Part shown: piece after piece, positions 1 to 5,584 of the stretch
Numbering within the stretch: position 1 is the first letter of the stretch
How the letters are laid out: every line of letters starts with the position of its first letter
DNA from: an uncultured Clostridia bacterium
Lineage (GTDB): Bacteria; Bacillota; Clostridia; TANB77; CAG-508
DNA: 5,584 bases
Direction of reading: 5' to 3'
NCBI GenBank assembly: GCA_944393455.1
Contig: CALYAH010000072.1
Location: 1-5,584 of the forward strand
Position numbers and translations under genes: made by a program
Notes under the pieces: model-generated
The model's input: only the letters and a program-made list of their open reading frames with translations
What the model was told of the DNA's origin: nothing
Databases searched by the model: none

Positions 1-85
1 AAAAAAAGATAAACGCTAAAAAGATGAATATTTTGAAAATTTTATAACTTTCATATAGGTAACTACTAAAGGAAAAATAAAAGGG

Positions 86-1489
86 ATGAATAGAGAGATG
101 ATTAACAAAGAAAAAAGCAAAAGAATAATTAGAAAGGAAAGAGGTATAACATTAATAGCATTAGTAATAACAATAATTGTGCTATTAATATTAGCAGGGA
201 TAAGTATAGCAACATTAACAGGAGAGAACGGAATATTAACACAAGCAGATAATTCAAAAACAGAAACAAGAGGAGCAGCAGTAGAAGAAGCAAAAAAATT
301 ATGGGATGCAGAAAAAGAAATGGCAAAAAGAACAGGAGGAACAGCAAAAAGTTTAAGTGATTTATTAGACGAACTAGAAGCACAAAAACTATTAATAGGA
401 ACAGAAAGACAAGATATAGAAGAAACAGGAATGGTAACAATAGGAAGTAGAACAATAGAATTTGAAAATGAAAGAGCATTAGTAACAATGCTAAAAAAAG
501 CAATAGAAGATGGGTGTGAAGGAGGAGAATCTTGTACAGACAAAGAAAACCATCTGCATATAGGAGATTATGTAGAATATAATGCAATAGCAACAGGAGA
601 TACAATAGATACAAAAGAAACCATAAATGGAGAAGAAAAGGACAAATATAAATATGAAAGCCAATCAAGTGCAAACGGATATACTACATTAGAGAAACAA
701 ACATATACAGTAAATAATTATGGAGAAACAGTAAACTGGATAGTACTAGGTTTAACAGAAGACGAAAAAAATATATTAATAACAACAGGAAGTCCAGTAA
801 GAAAAGAAGCTGACGATCCATATCTATATTTGCAAGGTGCAACAGGATATATAAATGCAGAAGACGAATTAAACAATATATCAGCAATATATGGAAAAGG
901 AGATTATGCAGAAGGTGCAAGAAGTATAACAGTAGAAGATGTAAATAAATTATCAAAATATAATCCAGAAACAGAGGAATATGGTAAGAATCAATTATAT
1001 GAATATAAAAATACAATGACAGTAAAAGGAGATGAAACGGGAAAATATAGCTGGAGTAATGCAACAAATGGATATGCAGATGGAACCTTTTCAGGAATTC
1101 ATACCTCAAATGGATTTAGTTATATAGAAAATAATGAAGTAAAAAATATATCACCAGCTGATACAGAGACAGAAATAAGTTTAGAAAGCACATATTATAA
1201 TTATAATGCTAATGGTAAGGTAAGTGAAAAAATATATAATAAATTTTTCAACACTGGCAGCAAATACTACTGGCTTGCTTCCCGCGCTGTTAATGTCTAC
1301 CCTTACTGCGCTGATTTCGATGTGCGCGGTGTGGACCATGGCAGCGTTTACGCTTACGGCTTGTTCATTTCGGGTGGCTATGAGGCCCTTTTCTCTTGCG
1401 GTGTGCGCCCCGTAGTTACTCTAAAATCTGGAGTCACAAAAGATAATATAAAAATATTAGCAGAGCAAACAGAACCAACATGGCAATAA
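86..1489 (+). CDS. Prepilin-like surface protein with a C-terminal C-type-lectin-like variable domain (probable DGR target)
   Basis: The 467-residue protein starts with a basic leader (residues 1-20, ending KERG). A prepilin-peptidase-like site follows (G20/I21, ITLIAL), then a hydrophobic helix (about 21-42) and an SIATLTGENGILTQA-type segment seen in many clostridial pilin-like proteins. Mature position 5 is Ala (A25), not the Glu of classical type IV pilins, so assembly into a pilus is uncertain. A charged helix (about 55-85) leads into a long extracellular part containing a Cys pair (C144, C150). The C-terminus (about 389-449) has a YYWLASR ... GVRPVVTL signature resembling the FGE/C-type-lectin folds used by DGR variable proteins. 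From the family I infer a membrane-anchored or exported ligand-binding protein; the ligand is unknown. The start at 86 has AAAGG 13 nt upstream; ATG at 98 (M5), with AAGGG 12 nt upstream, is equally possible. It is separated from the downstream operon by its own non-coding gap. The coding frame is certain, the surface role likely, the exact function unknown. Confidence 0.85.
   Translation: MNREMINKEKSKRIIRKERGITLIALVITIIVLLILAGISIATLTGENGILTQADNSKTETRGAAVEEAKKLWDAEKEMAKRTGGTAKSLSDLLDELEAQKLLIGTERQDIEETGMVTIGSRTIEFENERALVTMLKKAIEDGCEGGESCTDKENHLHIGDYVEYNAIATGDTIDTKETINGEEKDKYKYESQSSANGYTTLEKQTYTVNNYGETVNWIVLGLTEDEKNILITTGSPVRKEADDPYLYLQGATGYINAEDELNNISAIYGKGDYAEGARSITVEDVNKLSKYNPETEEYGKNQLYEYKNTMTVKGDETGKYSWSNATNGYADGTFSGIHTSNGFSYIENNEVKNISPADTETEISLESTYYNYNANGKVSEKIYNKFFNTGSKYYWLASRAVNVYPYCADFDVRGVDHGSVYAYGLFISGGYEALFSCGVRPVVTLKSGVTKDNIKILAEQTEPTWQ
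1250..1432 (+). other. Candidate DGR variable region (VR) inside the pilin-like gene
   Basis: By hand count, 1251-1420 has 92 G/C in 170 bases (54%), while the preceding 170 bases have 42 (25%). From 1271 to 1420 only 16 of 150 bases are A, in a gene that is otherwise extremely A-rich on this strand. Of the 50 codons for residues 397-446, 42 end in C or T, as expected if template AAC/AAT codons were randomised at their A positions. The three arginines here are CGC, whereas all others in the gene are AGA. Frame conservation is perfect, and the end encodes GVRPVVTL, the kind of invariant tail next to a GC-rich homing (IMH-like) segment (about 1399-1415). The boundaries are estimated from composition. 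Without the template repeat, assignment to a DGR is an inference. The alternative is a recombined cassette from a GC-richer source. Confidence 0.72.
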
Positions 1490-1614
1490 AAGTAAAACTA
1501 AAAATTGTAATTAATGTAAATAGAAAATAGGAAATATAAATAAATGGACAATTACAGAATAGCAAATATAATTAGATTAAAATAAAAAATTACTGTAAAA
1601 AAACTAAAAAAAGC

Positions 1615-1643
1615 TTGCATTTATGCCAAAAATTGGGTATAAT
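1615..1643 (+). promoter_or_regulatory. Sigma-A type promoter of the rimP-nusA-infB operon
   Basis: A -35 box TTGCAT (1615-1620) and a perfect -10 box TATAAT (1638-1643) are separated by exactly 17 nt. The transcript would start near 1649-1652, giving a leader of about 70 nt before rimP. It is the best promoter match I found in the window and lies in the only sizeable intergenic gap, so it most likely drives the whole downstream operon. Confidence 0.8.
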
Positions 1644-1672
1644 AATAAAGGTAACATAGAAAGACATAAGAG

Positions 1673-1697
1673 AAGAGTGGGAGCAAATCCCACTCTT
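1673..1697 (+). promoter_or_regulatory. Leader hairpin upstream of rimP
   Basis: A 10-bp perfect stem (1673-1682 pairing with 1688-1697, core AGAGTGGGA/TCCCACTCT) closes a 5-nt loop GCAAA. It begins about 22 nt after the predicted transcription start and ends 13 nt before the rimP ribosome binding site. Only three T follow the GC-rich part before AGTAG, so it is a poor intrinsic terminator. A role in transcript stability, NusA-dependent attenuation or translation control of rimP is possible. NusA autoregulates the equivalent operon in E. coli, but applying that here is inference. Confidence 0.65.
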
Positions 1698-1710
1698 TAG
1701 TAGTATAAAA

Positions 1711-1715
1711 GGGGG
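1711..1715 (+). promoter_or_regulatory. Ribosome binding site of rimP
   Basis: The run GGGGG (within AAAAGGGGGT) sits 7 nt before the TTG at 1723. It supports that TTG as the real start, since there is no suitably placed ATG. Confidence 0.75.
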
Positions 1716-1722
1716 TAATACT

Positions 1723-2172
1723 TTGGCAAATATAGAAGATAAAGTAGAACAATTAGTAAAAGATAAAATACAAAGTATAGGCTATGATTTATATGATGTA
1801 GAATACAGTAAAGAAGGAAAAAACTACTTTTTAAGAATCTTTATTGATAGACCAGAAGGAATCAATTTAGAAGACTGTGAAAAAGTAAATGATGCAATAA
1901 ACGAATTATTGGATAAAGCAGATTATATAAAAGAGCAATATTTCTTAGAAGTATCATCACCAGGGGTAGAAAGAGTCTTAAGAAAAGATAAACATTTAGA
2001 ACAAAATATAGGAAATGAAGTTAATGTTAAACTATTTAAAAAAGACGGAAATGGAAAAAAAGAATATCAAGGAAATTTACAAGAATTTGATGAAAATAAT
2101 ATTAAATTAGAAGATGGAACAGAAATTGAAAGAAAAAATATAGCACAAATAAAAACAATATATAATTGGTAA
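1723..2172 (+). CDS. rimP: Ribosome maturation factor RimP
   Basis: This cytoplasmic factor is needed for maturation of the 30S ribosomal subunit in the known family. The protein has 149 residues, the usual length. The N-terminal alpha/beta domain (about 1-77) contains the typical GYDLYDVEY and LRIFIDRPEGINLEDCE stretches. The family hallmark LEVSSPGVER lies at residues 75-84 and joins it to the C-terminal SH3-like domain (about 85-149), which ends in a VEV/KLEDG-type beta barrel and IKTIYNW. It starts with TTG behind a GGGGG site. It is the first gene of the operon, 18 nt before nusA, downstream of a clear promoter and leader hairpin. The usual motif reads ERPL; here it is ERVL, a minor change. 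Identity is secure from both sequence and gene order. Confidence 0.96.
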   Translation: MANIEDKVEQLVKDKIQSIGYDLYDVEYSKEGKNYFLRIFIDRPEGINLEDCEKVNDAINELLDKADYIKEQYFLEVSSPGVERVLRKDKHLEQNIGNEVNVKLFKKDGNGKKEYQGNLQEFDENNIKLEDGTEIERKNIAQIKTIYNW

Positions 2173-2190
2173 AAAGGGAGGAATAAGAAA

Positions 2191-3300
2191 ATGAAAGAAC
2201 AAGCTATTGATAATAAAGAATTAATCTTAGCTTTAGAAGAATTAGAAAAAGAAAAGGGGATAAAAAAAGAGTATTTGCTAGAATCAATCGAAACAGCGTT
2301 AGTTACAGCTTATAAAAGAAACTTTGATTCATTAGAAAATGTAAGAGTAGAAATGGATAAACAAACTGGAGCAACACATGTTTATTCTATTAAAGAAGTT
2401 ATGAAAAAAGCAAATGATGAAGATACAGAAATTAGTATAAAAGAAGCTAAAAAAATAAATCCTGATTTAGAAGAAGGAGATACAGTTGAAGTTGAAATCG
2501 TGCCAAGAGATTTTGGAAGAATTGCAGCACAAACAGCAAAGCAAGTTATTATTCAAAAATTAAGAGAACTAGAAAGAGAAATTATTTATAATGAATTCAA
2601 TGATAGAAAAGGCGAAATTGTTTCTGGATTAATTCAAAAAGCAGACCACAATATTGTGGTTATGGATTTAGGAAAATTAGAAGGTGTTATGCCATCCAAA
2701 GAACAAATTCCAACAGAAACATACAAAGTAAACGATAAAATTAAAGGATATGTACTAGATGTAGAAAAAGGAGCAAAGGGTGCTCCACAAGTAATAGTAT
2801 CTAGAAGTCATCCAGATTTTGTAAGAAAACTATTAGAATTTGAAATACCAGAAATTTATGAAGGTGTAATTGAAATAAAAAGTGTTTCAAGAGACCCAGG
2901 ATATAGAAGTAAAGTAGCAGTATATTCGCCAGACCCAAATATAGATCCAGTAGGTTCATGTGTAGGGCAAAAAGGTGTAAGGATTCAAAATGTGATTAAC
3001 GAATTACATGGAGAAAAAATTGACGTTATAGAGTGGAATGAAGACCCAGCTATTTACATTGCATCAGCATTACTTCCAGCTCAAATATTAGCAGTAGATA
3101 TTAAAGACGAAGAAAAATTTGCACAAGTTATTGTACCAGATGACCAATTATCACTAGCTATTGGTAAAGCGGGACAAAATGCAAGATTAGCAGCAAGATT
3201 AACAAATTGGAAAATTGATATTAAATCAGAAACACAATTTAGAGAAATGTTAATGCAAAAACAAGAGCAAACAGAAGAAACAACAGAAGAAGCAGAATAA
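2191..3300 (+). CDS. nusA: Transcription termination/antitermination factor NusA
   Basis: NusA binds RNA polymerase and nascent RNA and modulates pausing, intrinsic termination and antitermination. The product has 369 residues, the short form typical of Firmicutes, lacking the C-terminal acidic repeats of E. coli NusA. The N-terminal polymerase-binding domain covers about 1-130 (KEYLLESIETALVTAYKR; VPRDFGRIAAQTAKQVI). The S1 RNA-binding domain follows (about 135-200, starting near GEIVSGLI). Two KH domains come next, with GxxG loops visible as GQKG (259-262) and GKAG (325-328, in IGKAGQNARLAARL). The tail after about 350 is Glu/Gln/Thr-rich and probably disordered. It is the only gene in the operon here with an ATG start, preceded by GGGAGG (2176-2181) 9 nt upstream. 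It may regulate its own operon, as in E. coli; that is inference. Confidence 0.98.
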   Translation: MKEQAIDNKELILALEELEKEKGIKKEYLLESIETALVTAYKRNFDSLENVRVEMDKQTGATHVYSIKEVMKKANDEDTEISIKEAKKINPDLEEGDTVEVEIVPRDFGRIAAQTAKQVIIQKLRELEREIIYNEFNDRKGEIVSGLIQKADHNIVVMDLGKLEGVMPSKEQIPTETYKVNDKIKGYVLDVEKGAKGAPQVIVSRSHPDFVRKLLEFEIPEIYEGVIEIKSVSRDPGYRSKVAVYSPDPNIDPVGSCVGQKGVRIQNVINELHGEKIDVIEWNEDPAIYIASALLPAQILAVDIKDEEKFAQVIVPDDQLSLAIGKAGQNARLAARLTNWKIDIKSETQFREMLMQKQEQTEETTEEAE

Positions 3301-3322
3301 AACTAAAAACAAAACATACAAT

Positions 3323-3331
3323 AAAGGAGGG
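3323..3331 (+). promoter_or_regulatory. Ribosome binding site of ylxR
   Basis: AAAGGAGGG is a near-perfect anti-16S match 6 nt before TTG 3338, which fixes this TTG as the start. Confidence 0.85.
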
Positions 3332-3337
3332 ACAAAT

Positions 3338-3598
3338 TTGAAAAGACAACCACAAAGAACATGTATGGGATGTAATCAGAAGAAAAACAAAAATGAATTA
3401 ATTAGAATTGTAAAAAACAAAGAAAATCAAATAAACATAGATAGAACTGCAAAAATGGAAGGTAGAGGTGCATACCTATGTGAAGATATAAAATGTCTAG
3501 AAAAAGTTATAAAGTCTAAGAGATTAGAAAGAATATTAGATATGAAAATATCAAATGAAATTTATGAAAATTTAAGAGGTGTAATTCTTGATAAATAA
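3338..3598 (+). CDS. ylxR: YlxR/RnpM family RNA-binding protein
   Basis: This small basic protein has 86 residues, the normal family length. The family signature is complete: RTCMGC near the start (C9, C12), ELIRIVK (20-26), GRGAYLC (42-48) and C53, then a basic helix (KVIKSKRLERIL). The CxxC and CxxxxC pairs could bind a metal or simply be structural. In Bacillus subtilis the homologue (RnpM) is reported to bind the RNase P RNA and modulate RNase P activity, so a role in RNA processing is likely. It lies 37 nt after nusA and overlaps the start of ylxQ by 11 nt, which suggests coupled translation. TTG start with a strong site AAAGGAGGG. Family membership is certain; the biochemical role is taken from the homologue. 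Confidence 0.95.
   Translation: MKRQPQRTCMGCNQKKNKNELIRIVKNKENQINIDRTAKMEGRGAYLCEDIKCLEKVIKSKRLERILDMKISNEIYENLRGVILDK
3575..3581 (+). promoter_or_regulatory. Ribosome binding site of ylxQ, inside ylxR
   Basis: AGAGGTG lies within the last codons of ylxR, 6 nt before TTG 3588. It decides the ylxQ start and implies that ribosomes finishing ylxR can reload on ylxQ. Confidence 0.7.
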
Positions 3599-3908
3599 AA
3601 AAATATTAGGGTTAATAGGGCTAGCAGCAAGGGCAAGAAAGATAAGTTTTGGAGCAGACAGTGTAGAACAGCAAATAAAAAAGAGAAAAGTGAGTTTGAT
3701 AATAGTAGCTAAAGACTCTTCTAAAAGAACAAAGGATAAATTTAGAAGGCTAAGTGATGAATATAAAGTACCAATTATTGTTACAGGAGCAATAGAAACT
3801 TTGAGTAAGGCGATTGGAAAATCAAATAAAGCAATATTAGGCATAGAAGATATAAATTTGTCGAATGAAATTCAAAAAATAAATAATGGGGGTGAAGTTA
3901 TTGGGTAA
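3588..3908 (+). CDS. ylxQ: L7Ae/L30e-family RNA-binding protein YlxQ
   Basis: The 106-residue protein matches the size of the bacterial L7Ae-like YlxQ family, related to archaeal/eukaryotic L7Ae and L30e proteins that bind kink-turn RNA. Visible family features are the N-terminal LGLIGLAARARKISFGAD (about 6-23), the central LIIVAKDSSKRTKDK strand-helix, VPIIVTGAIETLSKAIG and the terminal KAILGIED. In vivo partners in bacteria are poorly known; a ribosome- or RNA-associated role is inferred from fold and operon. The TTG start overlaps ylxR by 11 nt and the stop overlaps the infB start by 8 nt, so the three genes are probably translationally coupled. No ATG fits the family N-terminus better. 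Confidence 0.94.
   Translation: MINKKILGLIGLAARARKISFGADSVEQQIKKRKVSLIIVAKDSSKRTKDKFRRLSDEYKVPIIVTGAIETLSKAIGKSNKAILGIEDINLSNEIQKINNGGEVIG
3888..3894 (+). promoter_or_regulatory. Ribosome binding site of infB, inside ylxQ
   Basis: GGGGGTG lies in the last codons of ylxQ, with about 6-7 nt to TTG 3901. An in-frame GTG at 3892 falls inside this site and is therefore an unlikely start. Confidence 0.7.
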
Positions 3909-5584
3909 GATAAAAATTTATGATATAGCTAAAAAGCTAAACTTAACCAGTAAAGAAGTATTAGAAGTAGCAAAGAAATTAAACATAGAGGCAAAAAGTC
4001 ATTTAAGTGGTATTGAAGAAGAGGAAGCAAAAAGAATTGAAAATGAGATGACTAAAAAAGAAAATAAAAAACAAGGAAAAGGAACAGTAAAGAAAGAGAA
4101 AATGGAAGCAAAGAAAGAAGAAAAAGCACCTGTTATTATTAGAAGAGAAGTTATAATATCACAGGAAGAGGAACAAAAAAAGAAAGAAATAGTAAAGAAA
4201 GAAGAAAAGAGAAACAATATAGGATTTGTAGAAAGAAAACAAAATAAAGACTATAACATTGTATATAGAAATAAACCTAATAAACCAATGACTGTAAGTG
4301 AGTTATTTGGTCTTAAAAAAGAGGAACCAAAAAAGAAGGAAGAGCCTAAACCTGTTATAGAAGAGAAAAAAGTAGTAGAAGAACCTAAAAAAGAAGTAAC
4401 AACAGAAGCTACTTCTAAAACTGTTGAACCTCAAAAAGTTGAAAAAGAGTCTATAAGTGAAAGAGATAATAATAAATATAATAAAGAAAACAATAGAGAT
4501 AATAGGAACAATAGAAATAATAGAGACTTTAGACAAAATAGAAACAATTATAACAACCAAAATGCTAACCACAATAATAGAAACGATAGTAATAAATATA
4601 ATAATAACAATAGATTTAATAACAACAATAATAATAGATTCAATAATAGAAATAATAACAATAATCGATTTGGAAGAAAGCCATTAGACGAAAAAGGAAT
4701 TGAGAAAAATATAAAAAATATTATGTCTACAGAGACAGTAGAAAAAGAGACTGTTAGAGAATATAACAAAGCAATTGATAAGCAAAAAAACAACAATAGA
4801 TTTGAAGATAATAGAACTAATAAAAAATCAAAAACAAGAAGAAATAATAATGCAAATGATTTTGATGAAGGAAAATTAAAGACTCTAAAACAAACAAATA
4901 GATTATCAAATATGTTTGATGATCAAGACGGAGGAATGCTTGATTATTATGATTTGACAACAGAACGTGGAAGAAGAGGTAAAAAGAGAAAAAATCAAAA
5001 TCAAGAAGAAAGAACAAAACAAAAAATATTCAAATTAACAGAAATTGAAATACCAGAAACTATAACAGTAAAAGATTTTGCGGCTGAAATGAAAAAGACA
5101 ACTGCAGAAGTTATTAAAAAATTATTAGGATATGGCATTATGGCAACAATTAATCAAGAAATTGATTTTGATACAGCATTTTTAATTGCAGGAGAATTTG
5201 GAATTACAGCGAAAAAGAAAGAAGTAGTAACAGAAGAAGACATTTTATTTGATGATTCAGAAGATAAAGAAGAAGATTTAGAAACAAGACCACCAGTTAT
5301 TGTTGTTATGGGACACGTAGACCATGGTAAAACATCGCTTCTTGATGCAATTAGAAAAACTAATGTAATAGAAGGAGAAGCTGGAGGAATTACACAAGCA
5401 ATAGGAGCATATAAAGTAAAATTAAATGATAGAGAAATAACTTTTTTAGATACACCAGGACATGAAGCATTTACTGCAATGCGTGCAAGAGGTGCACAAA
5501 TTACAGATATTGCAATCTTGGTAGTAGCAGCAAATGACGGAGTAAAACCACAAACCATAGAAGCAATAAACCATGCAAAATCAG
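3901..5584 (+). CDS. infB: Translation initiation factor IF2 (partial, 3' end outside the window)
   Basis: IF2 is the GTPase that brings initiator fMet-tRNA to the 30S subunit and promotes 50S joining. The frame is open from TTG 3901 through 561 complete codons to the edge. The N-terminus (GKIKIYDIAKKLNLTSKEVLEVAKKL) is a typical IF2_N domain (about 2-50). A long charged Lys/Glu linker follows, then an Asn/Arg-rich stretch (189-257), more linker, and a second IF2_N-like domain (about 386-437: TVKDFAAEMKKTTAEVIKKL). The GTPase domain begins near 465, with G1 GHVDHGKT (471-478), the switch GGITQAIGAY, and G3 DTPGH (517-521). The NKxD motif and domains 2-4 are beyond the window. The switch has Ala where most homologues have His (GGITQHIGAY). 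The start overlaps ylxQ by 8 nt. Identity is secure. Confidence 0.97.
   Translation, partial: MGKIKIYDIAKKLNLTSKEVLEVAKKLNIEAKSHLSGIEEEEAKRIENEMTKKENKKQGKGTVKKEKMEAKKEEKAPVIIRREVIISQEEEQKKKEIVKKEEKRNNIGFVERKQNKDYNIVYRNKPNKPMTVSELFGLKKEEPKKKEEPKPVIEEKKVVEEPKKEVTTEATSKTVEPQKVEKESISERDNNKYNKENNRDNRNNRNNRDFRQNRNNYNNQNANHNNRNDSNKYNNNNRFNNNNNNRFNNRNNNNNRFGRKPLDEKGIEKNIKNIMSTETVEKETVREYNKAIDKQKNNNRFEDNRTNKKSKTRRNNNANDFDEGKLKTLKQTNRLSNMFDDQDGGMLDYYDLTTERGRRGKKRKNQNQEERTKQKIFKLTEIEIPETITVKDFAAEMKKTTAEVIKKLLGYGIMATINQEIDFDTAFLIAGEFGITAKKKEVVTEEDILFDDSEDKEEDLETRPPVIVVMGHVDHGKTSLLDAIRKTNVIEGEAGGITQAIGAYKVKLNDREITFLDTPGHEAFTAMRARGAQITDIAILVVAANDGVKPQTIEAINHAKS
4465..4671 (+). repeat. Asn/Arg-rich low-complexity repeat within infB
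   Basis: These 69 codons (residues 189-257) encode 38 asparagines by hand count, broken by Arg, Asp, Tyr and Phe, with NNRNNR and NNNNRF-type units. It is an AAT/AAC/AGA-rich imperfect repeat in the IF2 linker between the N-terminal domain and the second IF2_N-like domain. It is probably disordered, and its length is likely to vary between strains through slippage. Confidence 0.85.

Noticed and set aside
3..47. Short open frame that could be the tail of an upstream gene
   Set aside because: Only 14 Lys/Ile/Asn-rich codons precede the stop, with nothing recognisable.
33..60. Possible promoter for the pilin-like gene (TTGAAA at 33-38)
   Set aside because: No acceptable -10 box lies at a 16-18 nt spacing; TATAGG at 54 is too close and a weak match.
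129..1109. Long Leu/Phe-rich reading frames on the - strand opposite the pilin-like gene
   Set aside because: They are the complement of A-rich coding sequence, which gives low-complexity Leu/Phe/Ser translations without starts or homology.
1224..1415. A 63-codon + strand reading frame overlapping the end of the pilin-like gene
   Set aside because: It exists only because the A-poor variable block lacks stop codons in other frames. It has no ribosome binding site or recognisable product, while the pilin-like frame gives a coherent domain.
1490..1614. Terminator for the pilin-like gene
   Set aside because: The stretch is AT-rich with no GC-containing stem followed by a T-run; only distant or AT-only pairings were seen.
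1617..1626. GCATTTATGC palindrome overlapping the -35 box as an operator
   Set aside because: The arms are only 4 bp with a 2-nt centre, too short to support in AT-rich DNA.
3999..5558. Several - strand frames and one + strand Ile/Thr-rich frame across infB
   Set aside because: All lie inside the well-supported IF2 frame and have low-complexity translations, so they are composition shadows.

Overview
The window is very AT-rich, with the + strand loaded with A (A-ending codons, AGA arginine, long purine runs), Shine-Dalgarno sites of the GGAGG type, and the gene order rimP-nusA-ylxR-ylxQ-infB. This order and style point to a low-GC Gram-positive bacterium, most likely a member of the Clostridia, and probably an uncultured gut-type lineage. 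The species cannot be read from the window. TGG codes Trp and TGA is not read through, so the standard bacterial code fits.

Region 1 (86-1489) is a single gene for a secreted or surface protein with a prepilin-like N-terminus. Its C-terminal end (about 1250-1430) switches abruptly from about 25% GC to about 54% GC. It becomes depleted in A on the coding strand, uses NNC/NNT codons almost throughout, and encodes a C-type-lectin-like ending (YYWLASR ... GVRPVVTL). This is what the variable region of a diversity-generating retroelement (DGR) target looks like after A-to-N mutagenic retrohoming. No reverse transcriptase or template repeat lies in the window, so the DGR core would have to be elsewhere in the genome. 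This is the most interesting item here.

Region 2 (1490-1722) is non-coding. It has no convincing terminator for the pilin-like gene. It carries a clear sigma-A type promoter (TTGCAT-17-TATAAT) and a short leader with a strong 10-bp hairpin ahead of rimP.

Region 3 (1723-5584) is the conserved transcription/translation operon: ribosome maturation factor RimP, transcription factor NusA, the RNase P-associated protein YlxR/RnpM, the L7Ae-like RNA-binding protein YlxQ, and the N-terminal 561 codons of initiation factor IF2, which runs off the right edge. All genes are on the + strand. The gaps shrink along the operon (18 nt, 37 nt, then overlaps of 11 and 8 nt). Four of the five genes start with TTG, each with a good ribosome binding site. 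Together they cover 30S maturation, transcription elongation/termination, RNA binding and translation initiation. The IF2 linker contains an Asn/Arg-rich low-complexity stretch.
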